The notes beneath the pieces are model-generated. The model was not told the origin of the DNA and made no database searches. It saw nothing but the letters and a program-made list of their open reading frames with translations. From contig JAKQEA010000021.1 in the NCBI GenBank assembly GCA_029558715.1, positions 1-39,826 on the forward strand: a DNA stretch of 39,826 bases. Reading direction: 5' to 3'. Below, in pieces: positions 34,165 through 39,826 of this stretch; the first letter of the stretch is position 1; each line of letters begins with the position of its first letter. Position numbers and translations under genes: made by a program. This DNA comes from Bacteroidota bacterium. GTDB lineage: Bacteria > Bacteroidota > Bacteroidia > Chitinophagales > Chitinophagaceae.

Positions 34165-34779
34165 ATGAATTTAATTGAAAGAGCAAAGAACATTATTACT
34201 GCTCCTAACAAAGAATGGGATGTAGTTAACGGAGAAGAACCCAATATTCCAGGAATTATTACAGGCTATGTTTTACCGCTGGCCGGTGTGGCTGCTATAG
34301 CTGCATTTATTGGTTATGGTCTCATTGGATTTAATGCAGGTTTCGGAATCAGGATCAAAGGAATGGATTGGGGACTTTACCAGGCCATAACAGTTTTAGC
34401 AGGTGCCCTCTTAAGTGTTTTTGTTAGTGCATTTGTAATTGATGCGCTGGCACCAAGTTTTGGATCCGAAAAGAATTTAGGCAGATCAGTTCAACTGGTT
34501 GCTTATTCGTACACTCCAGGATGGATCGGTGGACTTTTTGCAATCCTCCCCTCTTTGGCCATAATTGGCAGCCTTGCAGGGTTATATGGCCTGTATTTAT
34601 TGTATGTAGGCTTACCGAAATTAAAGAAAACACCCCAGGACAAACATGTCAGCTATTTTGTGGTTTCTCTTATAGTTATGATCGTAGTGTTTGTCGTTAT
34701 AGGATTGATCCTGGCTAAGATATTGATGTCAGTATTCGGCTTATCTTATGGTATAAGTGATATTAACTTTAGTCTTTAA
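34165..34779 (+). CDS. Yip1-family membrane protein
   Basis: A soluble start, MNLIERAKNIITAPNKEWDVV, is the common opening of bacterial Yip1-family proteins. About five hydrophobic segments follow: roughly residues 32-55, 75-98, 112-145 (two close together) and 172-195. ATG at 34165 is chosen over one 48 nt upstream because the upstream residues (SQTSRPINQNQP) are low-complexity and the family begins at MNLIERA. The role is not established in bacteria; it sits in the inner membrane. A long bidirectional terminator follows and a possibly structured leader precedes. Confidence 0.85.
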   Translation: MNLIERAKNIITAPNKEWDVVNGEEPNIPGIITGYVLPLAGVAAIAAFIGYGLIGFNAGFGIRIKGMDWGLYQAITVLAGALLSVFVSAFVIDALAPSFGSEKNLGRSVQLVAYSYTPGWIGGLFAILPSLAIIGSLAGLYGLYLLYVGLPKLKKTPQDKHVSYFVVSLIVMIVVFVVIGLILAKILMSVFGLSYGISDINFSL

Positions 34780-34798
34780 TATTAATATAAGGCGATCT

Positions 34799-34837
34799 AT
34801 AGAAAAAGACCAGTTGCGATAACTGGTCTTTTTCTAT
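34799..34837. terminator. Bidirectional terminator between Yip1 gene and uvrA
   Basis: A perfect 17-bp inverted repeat, ATAGAAAAAGACCAGTT and its complement, surrounds a 5-nt loop. A-runs and T-runs inside the arms let it terminate transcription from either side, ending both the Yip1 gene and the convergent uvrA. Confidence 0.95.
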
Positions 34838-34840
34838 TTC

Positions 34841-37693
34841 TTACAACTCCATTTTCAGAAACTGTGCAGTATAACTTTCTTTGTTTTTTATCAATTCCTC
34901 CGGGGTTCCTTCAAAAAGTATTCTTCCTCCTCCATCACCCCCTTCGGGGCCAAGATCAATAATATGATCGGCTACTTTTATTACATCCATATTATGCTCG
35001 ATCACCAGCACTGTGTTACCCCTGTCAACCAGTTTATTCAGCACTTCCAACAAGTGTTTTATATCTTCAAAATGTAATCCGGTAGTGGGTTCATCGAGAA
35101 TGTAAAAAGTTTTGCCGGTATCTCTCTTAGATAGTTCAGTGGATAATTTTACCCGTTGCGCTTCACCGCCGCTAAGCGTAACAGCTGATTGCCCTAAAGT
35201 AATGTATCCAAGGCCTACTTCTTCCAGCACTTTGATCTTGCGATAGATATAAGGAACATTCTGAAAAAACTCCACAGCTTCTTCCACTGTCATCTCCAGT
35301 ACATCAGCAATGGATTTTCCCTTGTACCGTATTTCCAGCGTTTCCCTGTTATAACGCTTCCCATTGCATTTTTCACAATGTACATACACATCCGGCAGGA
35401 AATTCATTTCTATCACTCTCATACCACCACCTTCACACACATCGCAGCGGCCGCTTTTTACATTAAATGAAAACCGGCCTGCATTATACCCTCTTATTTT
35501 GGCTTCGGGTATGGAAGCAAATAAGGTTCGTATTTCCGTAAAGAAACCACAATAGGTAGCAGGATTACTTCTCGGTGTTCTGCCGATCGGTGACTGATCG
35601 ATCTCGATCACTTTATCAATATGTTCCAGCCCCTTCACGGATTTATATTCCAGCGGGGTCATCTTGGAACCAAAAGCATGTTTGGATAGAATCGGGTACA
35701 GGGTCTCGTTGATCAACGTTGATTTCCCGCTGCCACTCACTCCTGTTACACAAATAAATTTACCCAATGGAAATTTTGCATCTGCATTCTGCAGGTTATT
35801 CCCCCTCGCTCCTTTCAGCTCAAGGAATTTTCCACTCCCTTTTCTTCTTTCGGATGGCACTGCAATACTTCTGTGACCATTGAGGTACCCGGATGTAAGT
35901 GTATCTAACTTCAATAACTGCTTAGGTTCTCCCTGCGCAACGATCTTTCCGCCATGAAAACCTGCCTTAGGACCAATATCAATCAGGTGATCTGCTGCCA
36001 GCATGATGTCTTTGTCATGCTCTACTACCAGCACACTGTTACCAATATCCCGCAGGTTCTTTAAGGCCTCAATCAACCGGTGGTTATCTCTCTGGTGCAG
36101 GCCAATAGAAGGCTCATCCAGGATGTAAGTAATACCCTGCAATTGTGAGCCTATTTGTGTTGCCAGTCTTATTCGTTGCGATTCCCCGCCACTCAGTGTT
36201 TTCGAGGGCCTGTATAATGTGAGATATGTTAAACCGACATCTAATAAAAATTGGACTCTTTCCCTGATCTCTTTTAATACATCTTTGGCAATTGTTTTTT
36301 GTTTGTTTTCAAGCATCAGCTCAATGCCATCAAACCATGCTGCAAGATTATCAAGATTCATATTGCTGAGTTCAGCAATATTCCTCCCATTAACTTTAAA
36401 CCAGAGACTTTCCTTTTTTAATCTTGATCCGCCACATTCATCACAAGGGCGAACGATCATATAATCTTCTGTCCACTCCCTGATTGCCTCACTATAGGGA
36501 TTGGCAAACCAACGTTGAAGCATGTTGATGACCCCTTCAAAAGGAGCACTAGGGTCAAACTTCATGTTCTCAAAATCCAGGTCATCCTGCTGCCCTTCTT
36601 CATTCCCATAAAGCATAATATTGAGTTGCTTTTGAGAAAGTTTACTTACGGGAGTAGTGAGCGATATCTTATTTTTTTTAGCAGCTTCCTGTGCCTGCCG
36701 GTATACCCATGCATCCCTTTCCTCTCCTAATGGGGCTATACCTCCTTCACTAATACTTAATGAAGGATCAGCGATCACAGCCTCCATATTAATATGGTGT
36801 TTAGTGCCAAGCCCTTTACAAACAGGACAAGCCCCATATGGCGAATTAAAAGAAAAAGCATTGGGTGAGGGCTCTTCATAACTGATTCCTGTATCCTCAC
36901 ACATCAGCAGTTTGGAATATTGTACAAATCTGGAATCATCCACCAGTAAAAACATCAAATCCTTTCCCAGCTTTAATGTTTGCTGCACACTTTGACTCAG
37001 CCTGGCTTTAAGATCATCCGTAACCTGCAGGCGGTCCACTACCAATTCTATATCATGGATCACATACCGGTCAACCTGCATCTTCGGCACTATATCCTTT
37101 ACTTCACCATCTATTCTCACTTTCAGGAAGCCTTTTTTTCTTACATCTTCAAAAAGCTCACGGTAGTGCCCCTTTCTTCCCCGTACCAATGGTGCCAGCA
37201 AGGCTATTTTTTTCCCTTTATACTTTTGGAAAATATTGTCTACTATTTCTTCCTCACTCCACTTCACCATTCGCTTGCCGGTATTATAAGAATAAGCATC
37301 GCCTATTCTTGCGAATAATAACCGGAGGAAATCGTAAATCTCGGTAACCGTACCTACTGTCGAACGGGGGTTTTTATTAGTTGTTTTTTGTTCAATTGAA
37401 ATAACCGGCGAAAGGCCTGTGATCTTGTCTACATCAGGTCGTTCCATATCGCCGATGAACTGGCGGGCATAAGCGCCGAATGTTTCCATATACCTTCGCT
37501 GGCCCTCTGAATAAATAGTATCAAAAGCCAGAGATGATTTACCACTTCCGCTGATGCCGGTAATAACAACCAGCTTATTCTTAGGGATGGAAATGTCGAT
37601 ATTCTTGAGGTTGTGAACCCTGGCTCCATACACTTCTATTGATTCATGATCCCGTACCGGTTCTTCTGTGCCGTTATGCTTACTCTTTGCCAT
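34841..37693 (-). CDS. uvrA: Excinuclease ABC subunit A (UvrA)
   Basis: UvrA is the damage-recognition ATPase of nucleotide excision repair and hands DNA to UvrB. Two ABC ATPase modules are visible: Walker A GISGSGKSSLAF and GVSGSGKSTLIN, with signature motifs LSGGESQRIRLA and LSGGEAQRVKLS and Walker B ILDEPSIGLH and ILDEPTTGLH. Zinc-binding cysteines occur as CPVCKGLG, CDECGGSRL, and CDVCEGGG with CEKCNGKRYN. Length (950) and order are standard for UvrA. It converges on the Yip1 gene and diverges from a secreted protein gene. A leftward promoter must lie in 37694-37866 but I could not pick its boxes. Confidence 0.98.
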   Translation of the reverse strand: MAKSKHNGTEEPVRDHESIEVYGARVHNLKNIDISIPKNKLVVITGISGSGKSSLAFDTIYSEGQRRYMETFGAYARQFIGDMERPDVDKITGLSPVISIEQKTTNKNPRSTVGTVTEIYDFLRLLFARIGDAYSYNTGKRMVKWSEEEIVDNIFQKYKGKKIALLAPLVRGRKGHYRELFEDVRKKGFLKVRIDGEVKDIVPKMQVDRYVIHDIELVVDRLQVTDDLKARLSQSVQQTLKLGKDLMFLLVDDSRFVQYSKLLMCEDTGISYEEPSPNAFSFNSPYGACPVCKGLGTKHHINMEAVIADPSLSISEGGIAPLGEERDAWVYRQAQEAAKKNKISLTTPVSKLSQKQLNIMLYGNEEGQQDDLDFENMKFDPSAPFEGVINMLQRWFANPYSEAIREWTEDYMIVRPCDECGGSRLKKESLWFKVNGRNIAELSNMNLDNLAAWFDGIELMLENKQKTIAKDVLKEIRERVQFLLDVGLTYLTLYRPSKTLSGGESQRIRLATQIGSQLQGITYILDEPSIGLHQRDNHRLIEALKNLRDIGNSVLVVEHDKDIMLAADHLIDIGPKAGFHGGKIVAQGEPKQLLKLDTLTSGYLNGHRSIAVPSERRKGSGKFLELKGARGNNLQNADAKFPLGKFICVTGVSGSGKSTLINETLYPILSKHAFGSKMTPLEYKSVKGLEHIDKVIEIDQSPIGRTPRSNPATYCGFFTEIRTLFASIPEAKIRGYNAGRFSFNVKSGRCDVCEGGGMRVIEMNFLPDVYVHCEKCNGKRYNRETLEIRYKGKSIADVLEMTVEEAVEFFQNVPYIYRKIKVLEEVGLGYITLGQSAVTLSGGEAQRVKLSTELSKRDTGKTFYILDEPTTGLHFEDIKHLLEVLNKLVDRGNTVLVIEHNMDVIKVADHIIDLGPEGGDGGGRILFEGTPEELIKNKESYTAQFLKMEL

Positions 37694-37866
37694 ATGATGA
37701 TAAACGAAGATAAGAACAAGCCAAGAATGAAATAGTTACCGTTTTAGACCTAAACTTTTAACGTTGATTCAGCAGAACTTTTCCGAGTTATCCACAAATC
37801 TTTATTCTGGCACAGTATTTTGGAATGAAGCAAAGAGTACCAATTCAATCATTAAAATTATTTCTT

Positions 37867-38442
37867 ATGAAAAAGACCATTGTAATAATGGCTGGAATTG
37901 TTTTATCCCTGTTATCAGTATCTGCAGGTGCCCAGCAAACCTGGGATGCCAAAAAAAATCCCACTGTTGACTCAATAGCTGCATTGTACCGCGACAAGAT
38001 CGTTGCAGCTCCGGTTGCTCCTACCAGGGAAGATATCTTTCCGGTGATCGGGAAATATGAATCTTCAGTAAATGCAGACGCTGCCCATATTACTATTACC
38101 CTTGATGAACAGAATAAAGGCCTCGTATGGATACAAGGTCTGCCACAGGGTAAAGTGAAAGCCATGCTGAGAAAATCACCAGCAACGTATAAAATTCCAG
38201 CACAAAAAACAGCTGAAGGAAATGAAGTGGCAGAAGGCACTTTGATTTTCGATAAAGAAACAAACACCCTGAGCATTTGTCTTGGCAAATCATATAATGC
38301 AGAAGATCCATCTGCTGCATTTGCCGCTCCTGCCGAAGAACCTGCTCCCACTGCAAAGAATTCCAAAGTGAAAAAGCCTGTACAGCCAAAAGCCTGGATA
38401 TACACCGGCACAAAACTGTCAAAAGAAACAGCAAGGAATTAA
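37867..38442 (+). CDS. Secreted hypothetical protein
   Basis: The signal peptide is clear (MKKTIVIMAGIVLSLLSVSAGAQQ). ATG at 37867 is chosen because the upstream in-frame ATG (37825) would put 14 extra residues in front of the signal sequence. The mature part is about 168 residues: an N-terminal segment with DSIAALYRDK, a beta-rich core (HITITLDEQNKGLVWIQGLP) and an Ala/Pro/Lys-rich tail that looks flexible. I do not recognise a family. It is monocistronic, with a strong terminator downstream, and probably periplasmic or outer-membrane associated. Confidence 0.85.
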   Translation: MKKTIVIMAGIVLSLLSVSAGAQQTWDAKKNPTVDSIAALYRDKIVAAPVAPTREDIFPVIGKYESSVNADAAHITITLDEQNKGLVWIQGLPQGKVKAMLRKSPATYKIPAQKTAEGNEVAEGTLIFDKETNTLSICLGKSYNAEDPSAAFAAPAEEPAPTAKNSKVKKPVQPKAWIYTGTKLSKETARN

Positions 38443-38474
38443 GAAACATTGATCGGGCGGTTCATAACAGTATA

Positions 38475-38504
38475 GAAAGAGGCTGCCATATGGCAGCCTC
38501 TTTC
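38475..38504 (+). terminator. Intrinsic terminator after the secreted hypothetical
   Basis: A perfect 30-nt self-complementary hairpin has 15-bp arms (13 bp once a 4-nt turn is allowed) starting GAAAGAGGCTGCC. It is followed by a T-rich tract (TTCTTCTTATTTT). It lies 33 nt after the stop codon and 30 nt before the next gene. Confidence 0.93.
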
Positions 38505-38533
38505 TTCTTATTTTAGCAGGCTAAACAAGAGAA

Positions 38534-39073
38534 ATGTTCAACTTCTTTAAAAAGAAAGCTGCTGAAATAAAAGTAATTGACAAAGTAGTGATCGATGAAA
38601 CAGCAAAGCTTAAAGCCATGCTGGACTTGTGGAATACTGATAATAATATAATTTTCATTTTCTGGTTTGATGAGAGTCTTGATAAAGCCGCAGTGTATTT
38701 CGGTAATCAAACAACAGCACCCATAACATTATTAACCGCCAGGGAGGCCGCTACTCCGCAAATAACCGGCAGGATCCCTGTATTTGGAGAGCACTTTCCT
38801 TTACGTAATAAGGAAGAAGAGCTATTCAGCAAGCTGAACCTGGAAACAGTACAGGTGTTTTCTTCCCTTAGGGAGCCCCTGTTTCAGCAATTTGGTAGTG
38901 ATAAAATCATACAGCTCATGCAACAACTGGGCATGAAAGAGGATGAGATTATTGAACATGCCATGATAAGTAAAGCAATAAAAAGAACACAGGAAAAAAT
39001 AGAAAATAAAGTAACGTCAGATTTTTCCGCCCGGTCTCAACAGGATTGGATCGATAAAAATTATATCCTCTAA
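38534..39073 (+). CDS. Small protein with SecA-like segment
   Basis: Residues about 109-160 read FSSLREPLFQQFGSDKII, LMQQLGMKEDEIIEHAMISK, AIKRTQEKIENKV. This closely follows the SecA sequence that comes after the second ATPase motifs in the preprotein translocase motor (SLED.LM..FGSDRI...M..LGM.E.E.IEH.MI.K.IE.AQ.K). The rest of SecA, including Walker A and B, is absent, so it cannot be a motor. The first 105 residues form an unassigned alpha/beta domain (NNIIFIFWFDESLD, then PITLLTAREAATPQITGRIPVFG). It could be a SecA-derived accessory or interaction module. No signal peptide is seen; it is probably cytoplasmic. Confidence 0.8.
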   Translation: MFNFFKKKAAEIKVIDKVVIDETAKLKAMLDLWNTDNNIIFIFWFDESLDKAAVYFGNQTTAPITLLTAREAATPQITGRIPVFGEHFPLRNKEEELFSKLNLETVQVFSSLREPLFQQFGSDKIIQLMQQLGMKEDEIIEHAMISKAIKRTQEKIENKVTSDFSARSQQDWIDKNYIL

Positions 39074-39092
39074 GGCCCTTGCTGGTAAAGGA

Positions 39093-39126
39093 TTTCAGCT
39101 AATAACCAAACAACTGTTTGCTGAAA
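39093..39126 (+). repeat. Hairpin downstream of the SecA-like gene
   Basis: TTTCAGC (39093-39099) pairs with GCTGAAA (39120-39126), and the loop holds a smaller AAACAACTGTTT repeat. It lies 20 nt after the stop codon. It has no U-run and may be a weak terminator. Confidence 0.45.
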
Positions 39127-39128
39127 AT

Positions 39129-39172
39129 CCAAATCCGGATTTGGAAATCCTGTGTACTAACCCCTATCTTTG
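39129..39172 (+). promoter_or_regulatory. Bacteroidota promoter with palindromic operator, driving the SAM riboswitch
   Basis: The -33 box TTTG (39140-39143) and -7 box TATCTTTG (39165-39172, a full match to TAnnTTTG) are separated by 21 nt. The -33 box lies inside a perfect 16-bp palindrome, CCAAATCCGGATTTGG (39129-39144), which would be a natural repressor or activator site. Transcription would begin about 10-15 nt upstream of the riboswitch P1 helix. Confidence 0.8.
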
Positions 39173-39191
39173 CCCAAGTTCTTTACAGTTA

Positions 39192-39310
39192 CTTATCAAG
39201 AAAGGCAGAGGGTAATGGCCCGATGAAGCCTTGACAACCTCCCACACTTAACTAATACGTACCAGTGTGGAAAGGTGCCAATTCCATCTCGCTAAGGCGG
39301 GAGAGATAAG
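39192..39310 (+). ncRNA. SAM-I (S-box) riboswitch aptamer
   Basis: The core follows the SAM-I consensus: P1 strand CTTATC (39192-39197), AGAGGGTAATGGCCCGATGA, then GACAACC, a CCACACT / AGTGTGG hairpin, GGTGCCAATTCC, and the P1 closing strand GATAAG (39305-39310). SAM-I riboswitches bind S-adenosylmethionine and shut down methionine or cysteine biosynthesis and transport genes. No Met gene is seen within the remaining 500 bases of the window, so the target is a small ORF or lies beyond the right edge. Confidence 0.95.
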
Positions 39311-39384
39311 TCAGATCAACAGCTTCAGAATATTTTGTTTCAGCATATTTAAAGCTCATCTGATTTATCGGGTGAGCTTTTTTG
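39305..39384 (+). terminator. Riboswitch expression platform: antiterminator and terminator
   Basis: The terminator stem pairs AAAGCTCATC (39351-39360) with GGTGAGCTTT (39371-39380, one G-U pair) and runs into T residues. The P1 closing strand and following bases, GATAAGTCAGAT (39305-39316), can instead pair with ATCTGATTTATC (39358-39369), 12 bp with one G-U. That overlaps both P1 and the terminator's 5' arm. This is the standard off-by-termination layout: SAM stabilises P1, frees the terminator, and stops transcription. Confidence 0.88.
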
Positions 39385-39443
39385 TTGCTCTTCCCGGTAA
39401 TCTTTTTTGATAAGTGATGTAAACTGTACACCAATTTTTCATC

Positions 39444-39575
39444 ATGTTTAAAATCAAAAGAGATGAGCTATTTAAAAAAGAAACAGTGCTGCTTAGCAAT
39501 AGCTGCCAGCACTTCATCACCGCAAAGTCATTCAACTGTAAAATGTTCCCTGCCGGAACAAACGGTCATTTGTAA
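39444..39575 (+). CDS. Possible 43-codon ORF downstream of the SAM riboswitch
   Basis: An ATG at 39444 opens a 43-codon frame ending at TAA 39573-39575. The product is basic at its start (MFKIKRDELFKKET), contains two Cys and two Met, and has no recognised motif. It is the first ORF after the riboswitch terminator and lies before a second promoter. It may be a real small protein, a relic of a longer gene, or chance. Confidence 0.35.
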   Translation: MFKIKRDELFKKETVLLSNSCQHFITAKSFNCKMFPAGTNGHL

Positions 39576-39591
39576 ATGCTACTCCTTAACA

Positions 39592-39623
39592 TTTAATTAA
39601 GCAGAAAAAGGCAAATAAATTTG
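39592..39623 (+). promoter_or_regulatory. Second promoter, upstream of the Cys-rich leader
   Basis: A full match to the -7 consensus, TAAATTTG (39616-39623), follows a TTTA (39592-39595, 3 of 4 to TTTG) by 20 nt. The transcript would start near 39630, about 33 nt before the leader ATG. Confidence 0.7.
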
Positions 39624-39662
39624 GAAGAGGGATATAAAGTCCACTAATTTTATCGGGTAAAC

Positions 39663-39740
39663 ATGAATACAAAGGCAATATATTTAAATTCATTCAGCGC
39701 ATCTATCCGGTGCATTTGTTGTCGTTGTTGTATGCCGTAA
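39663..39740 (+). CDS. Cys-rich leader peptide (candidate cysteine-responsive attenuator)
   Basis: A 25-codon ORF starts at ATG 39663 and stops at TAA 39738-39740. Its residues 17-23 read CICCRCC, five Cys codons in seven, directly before MP and the stop. This is the design of attenuation leader peptides, in which a ribosome stalls at codons for the scarce amino acid; here that is cysteine. The perfect promoter box upstream and the hairpin overlapping the stop codon fit this. The N-terminal part (MNTKAIYLNSFSAS) looks like ordinary coding sequence. The controlled gene would start beyond the right edge of the window. No homologue was searched for. Confidence 0.7.
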   Translation: MNTKAIYLNSFSASIRCICCRCCMP

Positions 39741-39747
39741 GGCATAC
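39730..39747 (+). promoter_or_regulatory. Hairpin over the leader stop codon
   Basis: GTATGCC (39730-39736) pairs with GGCATAC (39741-39747) around a loop GTAA that contains part of the stop codon. A ribosome stalled on the preceding Cys codons would cover the 5' arm and block this hairpin. Downstream, ACCC/GGGT (39758-39769) and AAGGG/CCCTT (39764-39779) are alternative, mutually exclusive pairings. None has a clear U-run, so control could be by termination or by masking a start site. Confidence 0.6.
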
Positions 39748-39826
39748 ATAATATTCTACCCAAAAGGGTGTACCCCCTTCCTTTATTGCCGCCATTTTTA
39801 TTAAACCTCAATCTCTCATTCTTAAA

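Noticed and set aside
37788-37796. Perfect DnaA-box-like 9-mer TTATCCACA between uvrA and the secreted protein gene.
   Set aside because: It is a single copy with no cluster, no AT-rich unwinding region and no dnaA or dnaN neighbour; one match in a 40-kb window is close to chance.
1-39826. CRISPR array, tRNA, rRNA, transposase, integrase or phage structural genes.
   Set aside because: No regularly spaced direct repeats, cloverleaf candidates or corresponding protein families were recognised anywhere in the window.

Overview
The window looks like a chromosomal segment of a Bacteroidota bacterium, most likely from the Chitinophagaceae or a close relative. The signs are promoter boxes of the TTTG / TAnnTTTG type, almost no Shine-Dalgarno sequences, a protein ending in a type IX secretion-like sorting domain, DUF4407, DUF4384 and Yip1 proteins, and AT-leaning intergenic DNA. 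No tRNA, rRNA, CRISPR array, transposase or integrase was seen.

Bases 1-16600 form a defence island built on a type I restriction-modification locus: hsdM, hsdS, then five genes, then hsdR. Two modules sit between hsdS and hsdR. One is an unrecognised 531-residue protein with a two-HxK phospholipase D-type nuclease. The other is an unrecognised 214-residue protein, a DarT-type ADP-ribosyltransferase, and a convergent gene with a macro-like domain and a DUF4145-like tail. A WYL-domain regulator follows hsdR on the other strand, and a divergent operon (HNH nuclease, coiled-coil protein, DUF4407 membrane protein) comes after it. Four TGCA-type 15-bp palindromes lie in the promoters of the DarT unit, hsdR, the WYL gene and the HNH operon. 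Three of them have a promoter-like TTG box at exactly the same distance, which suggests one WYL-controlled regulon.

Bases 16600-29400 hold signalling genes: a hybrid histidine kinase with a small membrane protein, then an operon of three histidine kinases. Two of these carry an unusual HDIGN H-box, and one of those two has lost the ATP-lid motifs. Two divergent secreted caspase-family genes follow. One has a degenerate caspase-like domain in front of an intact one; the other has a C-terminal DUF4384-like domain.

Bases 29400-39100 are mostly housekeeping: rarA, a PhyH-family dioxygenase, elaA, an outer-membrane barrel protein with a small sorting-domain protein, a Yip1-family membrane protein, uvrA, a secreted hypothetical, and a small protein carrying a SecA-like segment.

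Bases 39100-39826 are a dense regulatory region. A Bacteroidota promoter, whose -33 box lies in a perfect palindrome, drives a SAM-I riboswitch with a recognisable antiterminator and terminator. After a 43-codon ORF comes a second promoter and a 25-codon leader ORF with five Cys codons within seven, whose stop codon lies in the loop of a hairpin. The regulated sulfur-metabolism gene is presumably just beyond the window.
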